From Streptomyces deccanensis (GTDB taxonomy: Bacteria > Actinomycetota > Actinomycetes > Streptomycetales > Streptomycetaceae): a stretch of 64,000 bases of DNA. Shown here one piece after another: positions 9,550-23,392 of this stretch. Both the position numbers and the translations under genes were made by a program. The stretch spans positions 2,666,001 through 2,730,000 of the forward strand of contig NZ_CP092431.1 in NCBI RefSeq assembly GCF_022385335.1, read 5' to 3'. The notes beneath the pieces are model-generated. The model saw nothing but the letters and a program-made list of their open reading frames with translations. It did not search any database and was not told where the DNA came from. Each line of letters opens with the position of its first letter. Positions within the stretch are counted from its first letter, which is position 1.

Positions 9550-11002
9550 TCAGACCGTCAGCGAGCGGTCCGTCGGGCGGATCGGGGCCGGCAGGTCGCT
9601 CGCGCCCGTGAGGAAGCGGTCGCAGCCACGGGCCGCCGAGCGGCCCTCCGCGATCGCCCAGACGATGAGGGACTGACCGCGCCCCGCGTCGCCCGCCACG
9701 AACACACCCGGCACGTTGGTCTGGAAGTCGGCGTCGCGCGCGATGTTGCCGCGCTCGTCGAGGTCCAGGCCGAACTGCTCGACCAGGCCGTTCTCCCGGT
9801 CGGTGCCGGTGAAGCCCATCGCCAGCGTGACCAGCTGGGCGGGGATCTTCCGCTCCGTGCCCGGCTTCTGCGTCAGCTTGCCGTCGACGAACTCGACCTC
9901 GACGAGGTGCAGCCACTGCACGTTGCCGTCCTCGTCGCCCTCGAAGTGGGTGGTGGAGACGGAGTAGACCCGCTCGCCGCCCTCCTCGTGCGCGGAGGTG
10001 ACCTTGTAGAGCATCGGGAAGGTCGGCCACGGCTGGTTCGGCGCGCGGTCCTCGCCCGGCTTCGGCATGATCTCCAGCTGCGTGACGGAGGCCGCGCCCT
10101 GGCGGTGGGCGGTGCCCACGCAGTCCGCGCCGGTGTCGCCGCCGCCGATGACGACGACGTGCTTGCCCTCGGCCGTGATGGGGGGCGCCACGAAGTCGCC
10201 CTCCTGCACCTTGTTGGCCAGCGGCAGGTACTCCATCGCCTGGTGGATGCCGGCCAGCTCGCGGCCGGGCACCGGCAGGTCACGCGCGGTCGTCGCACCC
10301 GCGGCGATCACGACGGCGTCGTACCGCTTCTTCAGGTCCGTCGCCTTGAGGTCGCGGCCGATCTCGATGCCGGTACGGAAGCGGGTGCCCTCCGCGCGCA
10401 TCTGCTCGATACGGCGGTTGATGTGCCGCTTCTCCATCTTGAACTCGGGGATGCCGTAGCGCAGGAGGCCGCCGATACGGTCCGCGCGCTCGTACACGGC
10501 GACCGTGTGGCCGGCCCGCGTCAGCTGCTGGGCGGCGGCGAGGCCCGCCGGGCCCGAGCCGATGACCGCGACCGTCTTGCCGGAGAGGCGCTCCGGGGCC
10601 TGGGGCGCGACGTCGCCGCTGTCCCACGCCTTGTCGATGATCGAGACCTCGACGTTCTTGATGGTGACGGCCGGCTGGTTGATGCCGAGCACGCACGCCG
10701 ACTCGCAGGGAGCGGGGCACAGCCGGCCCGTGAACTCCGGGAAGTTGTTCGTCGCGTGCAGGCGCTCCGAGGCGGCGCCCCAGTCCTCGCGGTAGGCGTA
10801 GTCGTTCCACTCGGGGATGAGGTTCCCGAGGGGACAGCCGTTGTGGCAGAACGGGATGCCGCAGTCCATGCAGCGGGACGCCTGCTTCGAGATGATCGGG
10901 AGCAGCGAGCCCGGAACGTAGACCTCGTTCCAGTCCTTCAGCCGTACGTCGACGGGGCGGGACTTGGCGACCTCGCGCCCGTGGTTGAGGAAGCCCTTCG
11001 GG

Positions 11003-11010
<8 letters not shown>
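9550..11010 (-). CDS. gltD: Glutamate synthase (NADPH) small subunit
   Basis: The 486-aa beta subunit of GOGAT feeds electrons from NADPH through FAD to the large subunit for glutamate synthesis from 2-oxoglutarate and glutamine. The N terminus carries the iron-sulfur cysteines ([17 protein letters not shown] and [13 protein letters not shown]). The FAD motif [13 protein letters not shown] and the NADPH motif [11 protein letters not shown] follow. Length is normal. The ATG overlaps the last eight bases of gltB, so translation is coupled. Confidence 0.96.
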
Positions 11011-15604
<4,594 letters not shown>

Positions 15605-16000
15605 CGGCTCTCCCGTCGTCGTCATCTGGCATATGCATGTGCCGAGGGACGACGCTGGCCCTCTGCGTAAGGTGCAAAATTTCGTGCAGGTTACATGATG
15701 GAACGATTCTCGGGAAGCGGATACTTCGTCCCAACATGCGGACGCCGCGGCGCGGAGGGGTGGCCGCACGCGGTGGCGTGATCGAACGCGATCAAGGGGG
15801 AGCCGACCGTACAGATCGTTGTCGGTCGACCGGGCGCAGGAGGCGTCGTCGCCCACTACTCAGGTGCTTCAGGGTGCTTCAGGTGCTTGACGGGCGTCGT
15901 TGCCCGCGGCGCTTACGGCTCATGCCCAGCGGTTAAGCATTCGAAACCGCCTGGTAACGACTACTTATGCGGTCCCGCGCATACGTAGCCATCCGATCCA
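15605..16000. other. gltB leader and gap to the VIT gene
   Basis: This 396-base stretch has no convincing gene; the open frames across it show no recognisable protein. The part next to gltB should carry its promoter and contains the GlnR-like site. Two direct copies of CAGGTGCTTCAGG-like sequence around 15860-15890 are short and of unknown meaning. The rest has no feature I can support. Confidence 0.5.
15679..15694 (-). promoter_or_regulatory. Candidate GlnR binding box upstream of gltB
   Basis: On the minus strand the bases read GTAAC, six bases, then GAAAT. This fits the Streptomyces GlnR a-site/b-site pattern gTnAc-n6-GaAAc closely. The site is 75 bases before the gltB ATG, where control by nitrogen supply would make sense. 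A second clear a/b pair is missing, so it may be weak or fortuitous. Confidence 0.4.
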
Positions 16001-16729
16001 TCATACGGCCGCCCCGAACAGGCTGCCCAGGGCGTACGTCACACCCGCCGCGGCGCCGCCGAGGGCCAGCTGCCGCAGCCCGCTGAACCACCAGGTTCTG
16101 GCCGTCACCCTGGCCACCACGGCACCGCACCCGAAGAGCCCGACGAGCGCCACCAGCACGGCGGGCCACAGCGCGCTCGCACCGAGCAGATACGGCAGCA
16201 CGGGCAGCAGGGCACCCAGCGCGAACGAGCCGAAGCTCGACACGGCGGCGACGGTGGGCGACGGGAGGTCGCCGGGGTCGATGCCCAGCTCCTCGCGGGC
16301 GTGGATCTCCAGGGCCTGTTCGGGGTCGTGCGAGAGCTGCCGCGCGACCTCCCGGGCGAGCCCCGGCTCGACCCCGCGGCTCTCGTAGAGCGCGGCGAGC
16401 TCCTTCTCCTCGTCCTTGGGATGCTTGCGCAACTCCCGCCGCTCGACGTCGAGTTCGGCCTGGACAAGTTCGCGCTGCGAGGCCACGGAGGTGTACTCGC
16501 CGGCCGCCATGGAGAAGGCGCCGGCCGCGAGCCCGGCCAGCCCGGCGACGACGACCGCCTCCCGCCCGGCCGTTCCACCGGCGACACCGGTCATCAGCGC
16601 CAGGTTGGACACGAGCCCGTCCATCGCCCCGAACACGGCGGGCCGCAGCCAGCCGCCGTTCACGTCCCGATGGGTGTGGTTGTCCCGGTGCGCCTCGTGC
16701 AACGCGGCTTCGGTGTCGATGATCGCCAC
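16001..16729 (-). CDS. VIT1/CCC1-family membrane transporter
   Basis: The 242-aa protein resembles the vacuolar iron/manganese transporter (VIT/CCC1) family. After a His-rich N terminus (EAHRDNHTHRDVNGGW) comes helix one with DGLVSNLALMTGV, then GAFSMAAGEYTSVASQRE, both family signatures. A cytoplasmic acidic/charged segment (about residues 90-155) carries the Glu residues that bind metal in this family, and three C-terminal helices follow. I chose the GTG at 16729 because GAGGAAAGGGG precedes it; an in-frame ATG at 16786 lacks a ribosome site. The probable role is export or storage of Fe2+ or Mn2+; the actual ion is not shown by sequence. It is divergent from the ADP-ribosylglycohydrolase operon. 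Confidence 0.85.
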   Translation of the reverse strand: MAIIDTEAALHEAHRDNHTHRDVNGGWLRPAVFGAMDGLVSNLALMTGVAGGTAGREAVVVAGLAGLAAGAFSMAAGEYTSVASQRELVQAELDVERRELRKHPKDEEKELAALYESRGVEPGLAREVARQLSHDPEQALEIHAREELGIDPGDLPSPTVAAVSSFGSFALGALLPVLPYLLGASALWPAVLVALVGLFGCGAVVARVTARTWWFSGLRQLALGGAAAGVTYALGSLFGAAV

Positions 16730-17018
16730 GATCAAGCCCCTTTCCTCACGTCGAACGTACGCTCGGAAAATCGCTTCTGCCAGCAAGGAAGGCCGTACTT
16801 ACCCAGGCGCTCACCGAGGGCGGCGGCTGTTCGAGAAACGGCCGCCGCTCATTCGTACATGACCCTGCACAGATGTCGACCGGGTGATACACGAGCGTTC
16901 CGCGCGCCGCCGAGGCACCCGATGTGGGAGAGATCTTCCCAGCGAAAGCTGACAAATCTTGAGAGCGGATCAACTGCCCGCCGGGCCGGACCTGCCCATG
17001 GGCCAGAGAGGCGACCGT

Positions 17019-18125
17019 ATGCCTTCCATCGCCTGCATTCCCTCGGTCCCGGCGCCCGGGGGCGCCGCCGACCTCCGCGAGCGGGCACGGGGGGCCATGC
17101 TCGGGCTCGCCGTCGGCGACGCGCTGGGGGCGCCCGCCGAGAACATGAAGCCGTCCGAGATCCGCGCGCGCTGGGGGCGCATCACCGGGTATGTGGCCGA
17201 GAGCCCCTCCGGCACGGACGACACCGAGTACGCGATCTTCTCCGGGCTGCTGCTGGCCCGGCACGGCTCGGCCCTCACCGTCACCCATGTGGAGACGGCC
17301 TGGCACCAGTGGATCGCGGACCTGGACGAGGGCCCGTTCCGGGGCGCCGGCTTCAGCGAACGCGGCACCCTGGAGAACCTCCGCCGGGGCCTCGCCGCGC
17401 CGATCTCCGCGCAGCACCGGCACGCCTGGAGCGACGGCCTGGCCATGCGCGCGGCCCCCTTCGGCGTCTTCGCGGCGGGCCGCCCGGCGGAGGCCGCCCG
17501 GCTGGTCGCCGTCGACGGCTCGGTCAGCCACGACGGCGAGGGCATCTACGGCGGCCAGGCGGTCGCGGCGGGCGTGGCGGCCGCGATGGCGGGGGCGCCG
17601 ACGATCGCGGTCGTGGCCTCCGCGCTCGCCGTGATCCCCGACGACTCCTGGACGGCGCGCTCCCTGCGCCGGGCGGTCGCCGTCGCCCACCGGGGCGAAC
17701 GCGCGGTCCGCTCCGCCGTCGTCATCGGCGGCTACCCCTGGACCGACCTCGCCCCCGAGGCCGTCGCCCTCGCCTTCGGCGCCTACGCGGCGGCCGACGG
17801 CGACTTCACCGAGTCGGTGCTGACCGCGGTGAACATGGGCCGCGACGCCGACACGACCGCCGCGGTCGCCGGCGCGTTGGCCGGCGCGACCCGGGGGGCG
17901 TCGTCGATCCCGGCCGAGTGGGCCGCCGCGATCGGCCCGGCGCGAGGCAGCTGCCTGCCCTCCATGACCGGCCACCACGTCCTGGACGTGGCCGAACTCC
18001 TGGTCCCGACCGAGGGCGGCAAATGGACCACGGGCCCGGCCCTCTTCCCCCACGGCGACCGCCCCCTGCCGCCCCCGACCACCTTCACCCTCGCCCCGGC
18101 CGACCCGACGGAGACCCCCGCATGA
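17019..18125 (+). CDS. ADP-ribosylglycohydrolase family protein 1
   Basis: The 368-aa DraG/ARH-fold protein has canonical metal-site motifs: GLAVGDALG (residues 29-37), GTDDTEYA (65-72) and GRDADTTA near residue 270. Enzymes of this family use two Mg2+ or Mn2+ ions to remove ADP-ribose from proteins, nucleic acids or small molecules; this substrate is unknown. The ATG at 17019 follows a GAGAGG site. It is the first of six overlapping genes: its stop shares ATGA with the next start. Because all binding residues are present, it is probably catalytically active. I cannot name the target. Confidence 0.85.
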   Translation: MPSIACIPSVPAPGGAADLRERARGAMLGLAVGDALGAPAENMKPSEIRARWGRITGYVAESPSGTDDTEYAIFSGLLLARHGSALTVTHVETAWHQWIADLDEGPFRGAGFSERGTLENLRRGLAAPISAQHRHAWSDGLAMRAAPFGVFAAGRPAEAARLVAVDGSVSHDGEGIYGGQAVAAGVAAAMAGAPTIAVVASALAVIPDDSWTARSLRRAVAVAHRGERAVRSAVVIGGYPWTDLAPEAVALAFGAYAAADGDFTESVLTAVNMGRDADTTAAVAGALAGATRGASSIPAEWAAAIGPARGSCLPSMTGHHVLDVAELLVPTEGGKWTTGPALFPHGDRPLPPPTTFTLAPADPTETPA

Positions 18126-19603
18126 CCCCACCGACCCCATGGGACGACACGCCCCCCACGTCCCCCTCGTCACCGTACGAGGAGCCGCCCGCCGGGCCGC
18201 CCATGCTCGACGCCGCGGCTCTCGACCTCGCACCCCCGACCGACTTGCTCGCCCCCGCCCCCACGACCGACCCACCGCTCGCCCCCGAGCGCTTCGCGCC
18301 CGCTCGCCCGGTCTCGGCGAAGCCGCCCACCCACGGAGCCGCGGCCGCCGACGGTGGAGGCGCCCCACAGGGGCCACCCGCACGCGACGACGAAAGCCGC
18401 ACGGGCGGTGCGGGTGGGAAGAACGAAGCGGCCGAAGGCGAAGCCGAGGCCGGCAGGCCCCGCCCCCCGAAGGGCACCCGCATCGAGGGCCTCCTCCTCG
18501 GCCTCGCCGCAGGCGACGCCGCCGGCTGGCCCGCCGCCCGCCACCGCGCCGCCCGCATGCCGGAGTGGACCCGCCGCCTCACCCGCGAGCTGGACACCTT
18601 CGCCGAGCAGAACGCCACCACCACCCTCCCCGTCCCCATCGCCCTCAACCAACCCCCCGAGCCCCTCCGCCTCGGCCCCTCCGACGACGCGGAATGGGCG
18701 GCCTTCGCCGCCGAGGCCCTCCTCCGCGCAGGCGACGCCGCCGCCCTCGGCGACCTCAGCCTGGAACGCCGTACCCGCGCCTCCATCGACCTCTCCTGGA
18801 ACGCCGTGGCCAGCGAGATCGCCGCCGCCGCCGAACGCGCCCCCGAGGTCGAGTCCGCCGTGCTCCCCCTGCGCGCCCGTATCTCCGTACGCGCCGGCCT
18901 CGGCAACCTCGCCACCGGCCTGCGCCCGCCCGCCACCGGCCACGACAACCCGCACTACTTCGACGACGCGGCCTGCGTCCGCGCCTGCGTCCTGGCGGTG
19001 GCCCACCCGGGCGACCCCCGCCGCGCCGCCGACCTCGCCGAGTTCGACGCCCGCTACACCCAGGACGGCGACGGCGTGCACGGCGCCCGCGCGATGGCCG
19101 CGGCGCTCGCGCTGGCGCTCACCGGCGCGGATGTCGACGACTGCGCCGCCGCGGCCCTCGCCGAACTCCCCGCCGAGACGGAGATCGGCCGCAACGCCCG
19201 CCACGCCCTCGACCTCGCCCACCGCCACAAAAAAGAAGGAACATTCGCCCTGGTCCCGCTCCTCGAACACCAGATCGTCGACCATGTCTACAGCTACGGC
19301 ATCGCCGCCGCCGAGACCGTCCCCGTGGCCCTCGCCCTGGCCACCGCCGCCCGCGGCCGGATCGCCGAGGCCGTCCCCGCCGCCGCCTGCCTCTCCCGGG
19401 TCGCCGACTCCGCGCCCGCCCTCGCCGGCGCCCTGACCGGAGCACTCGGCGGCGGCACCGCCATCCCCGACACCTGGCGGGACGCCTGCCGCACCCTCTC
19501 CGGCTGCGCCCTCCCCCGTCTCACCGGCACCGACCTCGTCCACCTCGCCGAACTTCTCGGCACAGCGGAACTCCCCACCCACCCCGGCGTTAGCCGGGCA
19601 TGA
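18122..19603 (+). CDS. ADP-ribosylglycohydrolase family protein 2, degenerate metal site
   Basis: A 493-aa protein. The first 115 residues are low complexity (Pro, Ala, Asp, Glu rich) and probably disordered. The ADP-ribosylglycohydrolase fold then starts at IEGLLLGLAAGDAAGW. The expected T-D-D-T becomes PSDDAEWA. The C-terminal G-R-D-A-D-T is replaced by LSRVADSAPA, losing the first Asp and the last Thr. This suggests weakened, altered or no metal-dependent catalysis, so a structural or regulatory subunit is possible. Both ends overlap neighbours by ATGA. The paralogy with genes 1, 3 and 4 is clear from the domain order. Confidence 0.75.
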   Translation: MTPPTPWDDTPPTSPSSPYEEPPAGPPMLDAAALDLAPPTDLLAPAPTTDPPLAPERFAPARPVSAKPPTHGAAAADGGGAPQGPPARDDESRTGGAGGKNEAAEGEAEAGRPRPPKGTRIEGLLLGLAAGDAAGWPAARHRAARMPEWTRRLTRELDTFAEQNATTTLPVPIALNQPPEPLRLGPSDDAEWAAFAAEALLRAGDAAALGDLSLERRTRASIDLSWNAVASEIAAAAERAPEVESAVLPLRARISVRAGLGNLATGLRPPATGHDNPHYFDDAACVRACVLAVAHPGDPRRAADLAEFDARYTQDGDGVHGARAMAAALALALTGADVDDCAAAALAELPAETEIGRNARHALDLAHRHKKEGTFALVPLLEHQIVDHVYSYGIAAAETVPVALALATAARGRIAEAVPAAACLSRVADSAPALAGALTGALGGGTAIPDTWRDACRTLSGCALPRLTGTDLVHLAELLGTAELPTHPGVSRA

Positions 19604-20802
19604 CGCCCGCATCGCATCCCGCCCCCGCCGCGGCGCCCGCCCCCGCGGCCGCAGCCGCTCCGGACGCCACGCTCGACGAACGCATCACCGGCGCCCTCGT
19701 CGGCGCCGCCGTGGGCGACGCCCTCGGCGGCCCGGTGGAGGGCTACACCCCGGAGCAGATCCTCGAACGTCACGGCGGCCGTGTGCACGGTGTCGTCGGC
19801 CCGTGGAACGGCGACGAGTGGCGCACCGCCCGCCCCATCGCCCCGTACCACAAGGGCGACGGCCACGTCACCGACGACACCTTGATGACCCATGCGCTCG
19901 TCCGGGTGTACGACCGCGTACGCGACCACCTCGACGCGTACGCCGTCGCCGAGCACCTGGTGCCGGACATGATGACCACGCCGCGCTGGATCCCCGAGCT
20001 GGAGGCCGAGGCCCTCCCCCTCCAGCGGGTCTTCCTCGCCGAGAAGTGGCTGGTGGCCCGGATCCACTACGGCCACATCGACCCCCGCGAGGCCGGCACC
20101 GGAAACATCGTCAACTGTGGCGCGGCGATGTACATGGCCCCCGTCGGCCTGGTCAACGCGGCCGACCCGCGCGGCGCGTACGCCGAGGCGCTCGACGTCG
20201 CGGGCGCCCACCAGTCGTCGTACGGCAGGGAGGCGGCGGGCGTGTTCGCGGCGGCGGTCGCCGCGGCGTGCGCGCCGGGCGCGACGGCGGAGTCGGTCGT
20301 CGAGGCCTGCCTCGCCCTGGCGAAGGACGGCACCCGCGCGGCGATCGAGTCGGTGTGCGAAGTGGCCCGCCGTCACACGGACTTCGAGTCCGCGCTGCGG
20401 CCGCTCCGCGAGGCGGTCACCCCGTTCGACACGGTCGGCCCCGACTACCGCGCCCCCTCCCTCGGCGCCCGCCGCCCTTCCCGTCTCCACTCGATCGAGG
20501 AACTCCCCATCGCGCTCGGCATGTTGATCGTGGCCCGCGGCGACTACCGCCACGCGGTGCTGGGTTCGGTGAACTACGGCCGCGACTGCGACTCCATCGC
20601 CACGATGGCCGGCGCCGTCGCCGGCGCGCTGGGCTCGGAGGTCCCGTCCGACTGGGCCAAGACGGTGGCGGAGGCGAGCCGCCTGGACCTGCACGCCCCC
20701 GCCCGGACGTTGACGGACGTCACGCTCCAGATCCACGACCAGGACGTCCGCCGCCGTCGCGCCCACGAGTCCGCCTTCACCGCCCTGGCGCCCGTCCGGT
20801 GA
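19600..20802 (+). CDS. ADP-ribosylglycohydrolase family protein 3
   Basis: The 400-aa protein begins with an Ala/Pro-rich leader of about 25 residues, then GALVGAAVGDALGGPVEGY, HVTDDTLMT, and near the C terminus NYGRDCDSIATMAGAVAGALG. All three metal-binding motifs are intact, so activity is likely. The central part (roughly residues 140-260) is larger than in protein 1. It overlaps gene 2 by ATGA and gene 4 by GTGA. The ligand is unknown; the family also includes enzymes acting on free ADP-ribosyl compounds, so a small-molecule substrate is as plausible as a protein one. Confidence 0.85.
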   Translation: MTPASHPAPAAAPAPAAAAAPDATLDERITGALVGAAVGDALGGPVEGYTPEQILERHGGRVHGVVGPWNGDEWRTARPIAPYHKGDGHVTDDTLMTHALVRVYDRVRDHLDAYAVAEHLVPDMMTTPRWIPELEAEALPLQRVFLAEKWLVARIHYGHIDPREAGTGNIVNCGAAMYMAPVGLVNAADPRGAYAEALDVAGAHQSSYGREAAGVFAAAVAAACAPGATAESVVEACLALAKDGTRAAIESVCEVARRHTDFESALRPLREAVTPFDTVGPDYRAPSLGARRPSRLHSIEELPIALGMLIVARGDYRHAVLGSVNYGRDCDSIATMAGAVAGALGSEVPSDWAKTVAEASRLDLHAPARTLTDVTLQIHDQDVRRRRAHESAFTALAPVR

Positions 20803-22178
20803 CCCCCCTGCGTCTGACCTGGGTGCAGCCCGAGGACCTCCTCGGCCACGAACTCCACCAGGCCCTCCAGGACGGCCGCGAGCCCTCGGCCGTCGCCGCC
20901 CGCTGGCGAGCCGCAGGCGGCCCCCCGGCCCCCCTCCGCGCCGGCGCCTCCCCCCACCGCGCCTCCCGCTACCTCCGCCAACTCGCCGAAGACCTCCTCG
21001 ACGAACTGGCGGACCTGCCGAGCCAGTTGAGCGACGACGAGCCGACGGACCTGCCCAGGATCAAGGCCCTGTGCGGCGACTGGCCCGCACACCCGACCCA
21101 GCCCACCCGCCCCACCTCAACCACCTACGCACCTCGCCTGGAAGCCGCCTGGCTCGGCCGCGCCGCCGGCTGCCTCCTCGGCAAGCCCGTCGAGAAACTC
21201 CCCCTCCCCGCCATCCGCCGACTCGCCGCCGCCACCGGCAACTGGCCCCTCACCACCTGGTTCACCGCCCGGGGCGTCCCCCAGGACCTCCTCGCCGCCC
21301 ACCCCTGGAACCGCCGCTCGGCCCCCACCTCCCTCGCCGAGAACATCGACGGCATGCCCGAGGACGACGACCTCAACTACCCCCTGCTCAACCTCCTCCT
21401 CCTGGCCCGCCACGGCCGGGATTTCACCACCACCGACGTGGCCACCCTCTGGCTCGACGAACTCCCCGCGGGCCGCACCTTCACCGCCGAGCGCGTCGCC
21501 TACCGCAACCTCCTCACCGGCATCGAGCCACCCCACACCGCCCGCCACCGCAACCCGTTCCGCGAATGGATCGGCGCCCTGATCCGCGCCGACGTCCACG
21601 GCTGGACCAACCCCGGCGACCCGGCCGCCGCCGCCGAACAGGCCCACCGGGACGCCACCCTCACCCACACCGCCAACGGCGTCTACGCGGCGATGTTCGT
21701 CGCGGCCACCATCGCCGAGGCGGCCACCGGCACCCACGACATCCACCACTGCCTCCGCACCGGCCTGACGGTCGTCCCCCCGCACTCCCGCCTCGCGAGA
21801 GCGATCCACCACGCTCTTCGACTGGCCACGGAGATCCGGGACTTCGACACGATCGTCGACGAACTCCACGCCACCTACGCCGACCACCACTGGGTCCACG
21901 CCATCCCCAACACCGCCCTGCTCACCGCCGCCCTCACCCACGCGGACGGCGACTACACGGCCGCCATCTGCCGCTCGGTGTCCGGCGGTTGGGACACCGA
22001 CTCCAACGGTGCGACGGCGGGCAGCATCGCGGGCCTCCTCACCGGCTCCCCGACCGCACTCCCCGACCGCTGGACGGCACCCCTCAAGAACCGCCTGGCC
22101 ACCTCGATCGCCGACTTCAACGGCGTCGGCTTCGACACCCTGGCCCACCTCACCCTCCGGGAGACCCCCCACCCATGA
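20799..22178 (+). CDS. ADP-ribosylglycohydrolase family protein 4 with N-terminal extension
   Basis: The 459-aa protein carries about 110 extra N-terminal residues (a hydrophilic, partly helical region with LRQLAEDLLDELADL) before the fold at AWLGRAAGCLLGKPVEKL. The family's G-D in the first motif is here G-C. The second motif reads MPEDDDLNYPLL and the third is SGGWDTDSNGATAGSIAG, a well-preserved version found in a subgroup of the family. Two of three metal motifs therefore look competent. The GTG start and the stop are both within 4-base overlaps. The N-terminal piece has no assignment. Confidence 0.8.
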   Translation: MTPLRLTWVQPEDLLGHELHQALQDGREPSAVAARWRAAGGPPAPLRAGASPHRASRYLRQLAEDLLDELADLPSQLSDDEPTDLPRIKALCGDWPAHPTQPTRPTSTTYAPRLEAAWLGRAAGCLLGKPVEKLPLPAIRRLAAATGNWPLTTWFTARGVPQDLLAAHPWNRRSAPTSLAENIDGMPEDDDLNYPLLNLLLLARHGRDFTTTDVATLWLDELPAGRTFTAERVAYRNLLTGIEPPHTARHRNPFREWIGALIRADVHGWTNPGDPAAAAEQAHRDATLTHTANGVYAAMFVAATIAEAATGTHDIHHCLRTGLTVVPPHSRLARAIHHALRLATEIRDFDTIVDELHATYADHHWVHAIPNTALLTAALTHADGDYTAAICRSVSGGWDTDSNGATAGSIAGLLTGSPTALPDRWTAPLKNRLATSIADFNGVGFDTLAHLTLRETPHP

Positions 22179-23392
22179 CCCAGGCGCCGCCCCCGACCCA
22201 GGCGTACGACCCTCCGCTCGGCCACCTCCGCGTCCTCGACCTCGCCACCCTCTTCGCGGGCCCCCTCGCCGCCACGATGCTCGGCGACTTCGGCGCGGAG
22301 GTCATCAAGGTCGAGCACCCCACGAAACCGGACCCGTCGCGGGGCCACGGCCCGTCGAAGGACGGCGTGGGCCTGTGGTGGAAGCTGCTGGGCCGCAACA
22401 AGCGCACCCTGACGCTGAACCTCTCCACCCCCGGCGGCCGGGACACGCTCCTGCGCCTCGCCGCCACCGCCGATGTGATCATCGAGAACTTCCGCCCCGG
22501 CACCCTCGAGAAATGGGGTCTCGGCTGGAAGGAGCTGTCGGCGGCGAACCCCGGTCTGGTCCTCGCCCGCGTCACCGGCTTCGGCCAGTTCGGCCCGTAC
22601 GCGCACCGCCCCGGCTTCGGCACGCTCGCCGAGGCCATGAGCGGATTCGCCGCGATCACCGGCGAGCCGGACGCCCCACCGGTCCTGCCGCCCTTCGGCC
22701 TGGCCGACTCCATCGCGGGCCTCGCGACGGCGTACGCGGTGATGACGGCGCTCGCCGCGCGTGACCGTACCGGACAGGGGCAGACGGTCGACATGGCGAT
22801 CATCGAGCCGATCCTCACCGTCCTCGGCCCCCAGCCCCTCTGGTACGACCAGCTGGGCCACGTCCAGCCCCGCACGGGCAACCGCTCCGCGAACAACGCG
22901 CCCCGCAACACGTACCGCACGGCGGACGGCTCCTGGGTGGCGGTCTCCACCTCGGCCCAGTCGATCGCGGAACGGGTGATGCGGCTGGTCGGACGGCCCG
23001 AGCTGATCGACGAACCCTGGTTCGGTTCGGGGGCGGAGCGGGCCGGGAACGCGGACGTCCTGGACGAGGCGGTCGGCGCGTGGATCGCCCGCCACACCCG
23101 GGAGGAAGTGATCGAGGCGTTCGAGAAGGCGGAGGCGGCGGTGGCCCCCATCCAGGACGTACGGGAGGTGATGACCGACCCCCAGTACCGCGCCCTGGAC
23201 ACGATCACCACCGTCGACGACCCCGACCTCGGCCCCCTGCGCATGCAGAACGTCCTCTTCCGCCTCTCCGCCACCCCCGGCGCGATCCGCTGGGCGGGCC
23301 GTGCGCACGGCGCCGACACGGACTCGATCCTGACCGAACTGGGCCTGTCCGGCCTGGAGATCGAGACCCTCCGCCGGGAGGGCGCCCTGTGA
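22175..23392 (+). CDS. CaiB/BaiF family (class III) CoA-transferase
   Basis: The 405-aa protein has the family start (LRVLDLATLFAGPLAATMLGDFGAEVIKVE), the NKRTLTLNL strand, IIENFRPGTLEKWGLG, and GQGQTVDMAIIEP, the segment that holds the catalytic acid in class III enzymes. These transfer CoA between carboxylic acids such as formate/oxalate or succinate/citramalate. Here the partner gene encodes a CitE-like lyase, so activation of a hydroxy acid followed by cleavage is a reasonable guess. It overlaps ADP-ribosylglycohydrolase 4 by ATGA and the lyase by GTGA. Confidence 0.85.
   Translation: MTQAPPPTQAYDPPLGHLRVLDLATLFAGPLAATMLGDFGAEVIKVEHPTKPDPSRGHGPSKDGVGLWWKLLGRNKRTLTLNLSTPGGRDTLLRLAATADVIIENFRPGTLEKWGLGWKELSAANPGLVLARVTGFGQFGPYAHRPGFGTLAEAMSGFAAITGEPDAPPVLPPFGLADSIAGLATAYAVMTALAARDRTGQGQTVDMAIIEPILTVLGPQPLWYDQLGHVQPRTGNRSANNAPRNTYRTADGSWVAVSTSAQSIAERVMRLVGRPELIDEPWFGSGAERAGNADVLDEAVGAWIARHTREEVIEAFEKAEAAVAPIQDVREVMTDPQYRALDTITTVDDPDLGPLRMQNVLFRLSATPGAIRWAGRAHGADTDSILTELGLSGLEIETLRREGAL

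Noticed and set aside
16820..16848. 8-bp GC hairpin before the ADP-ribosylglycohydrolase operon
   Set aside because: It lies between divergent genes, where a terminator has no role, and such stems are frequent by chance at this base composition.
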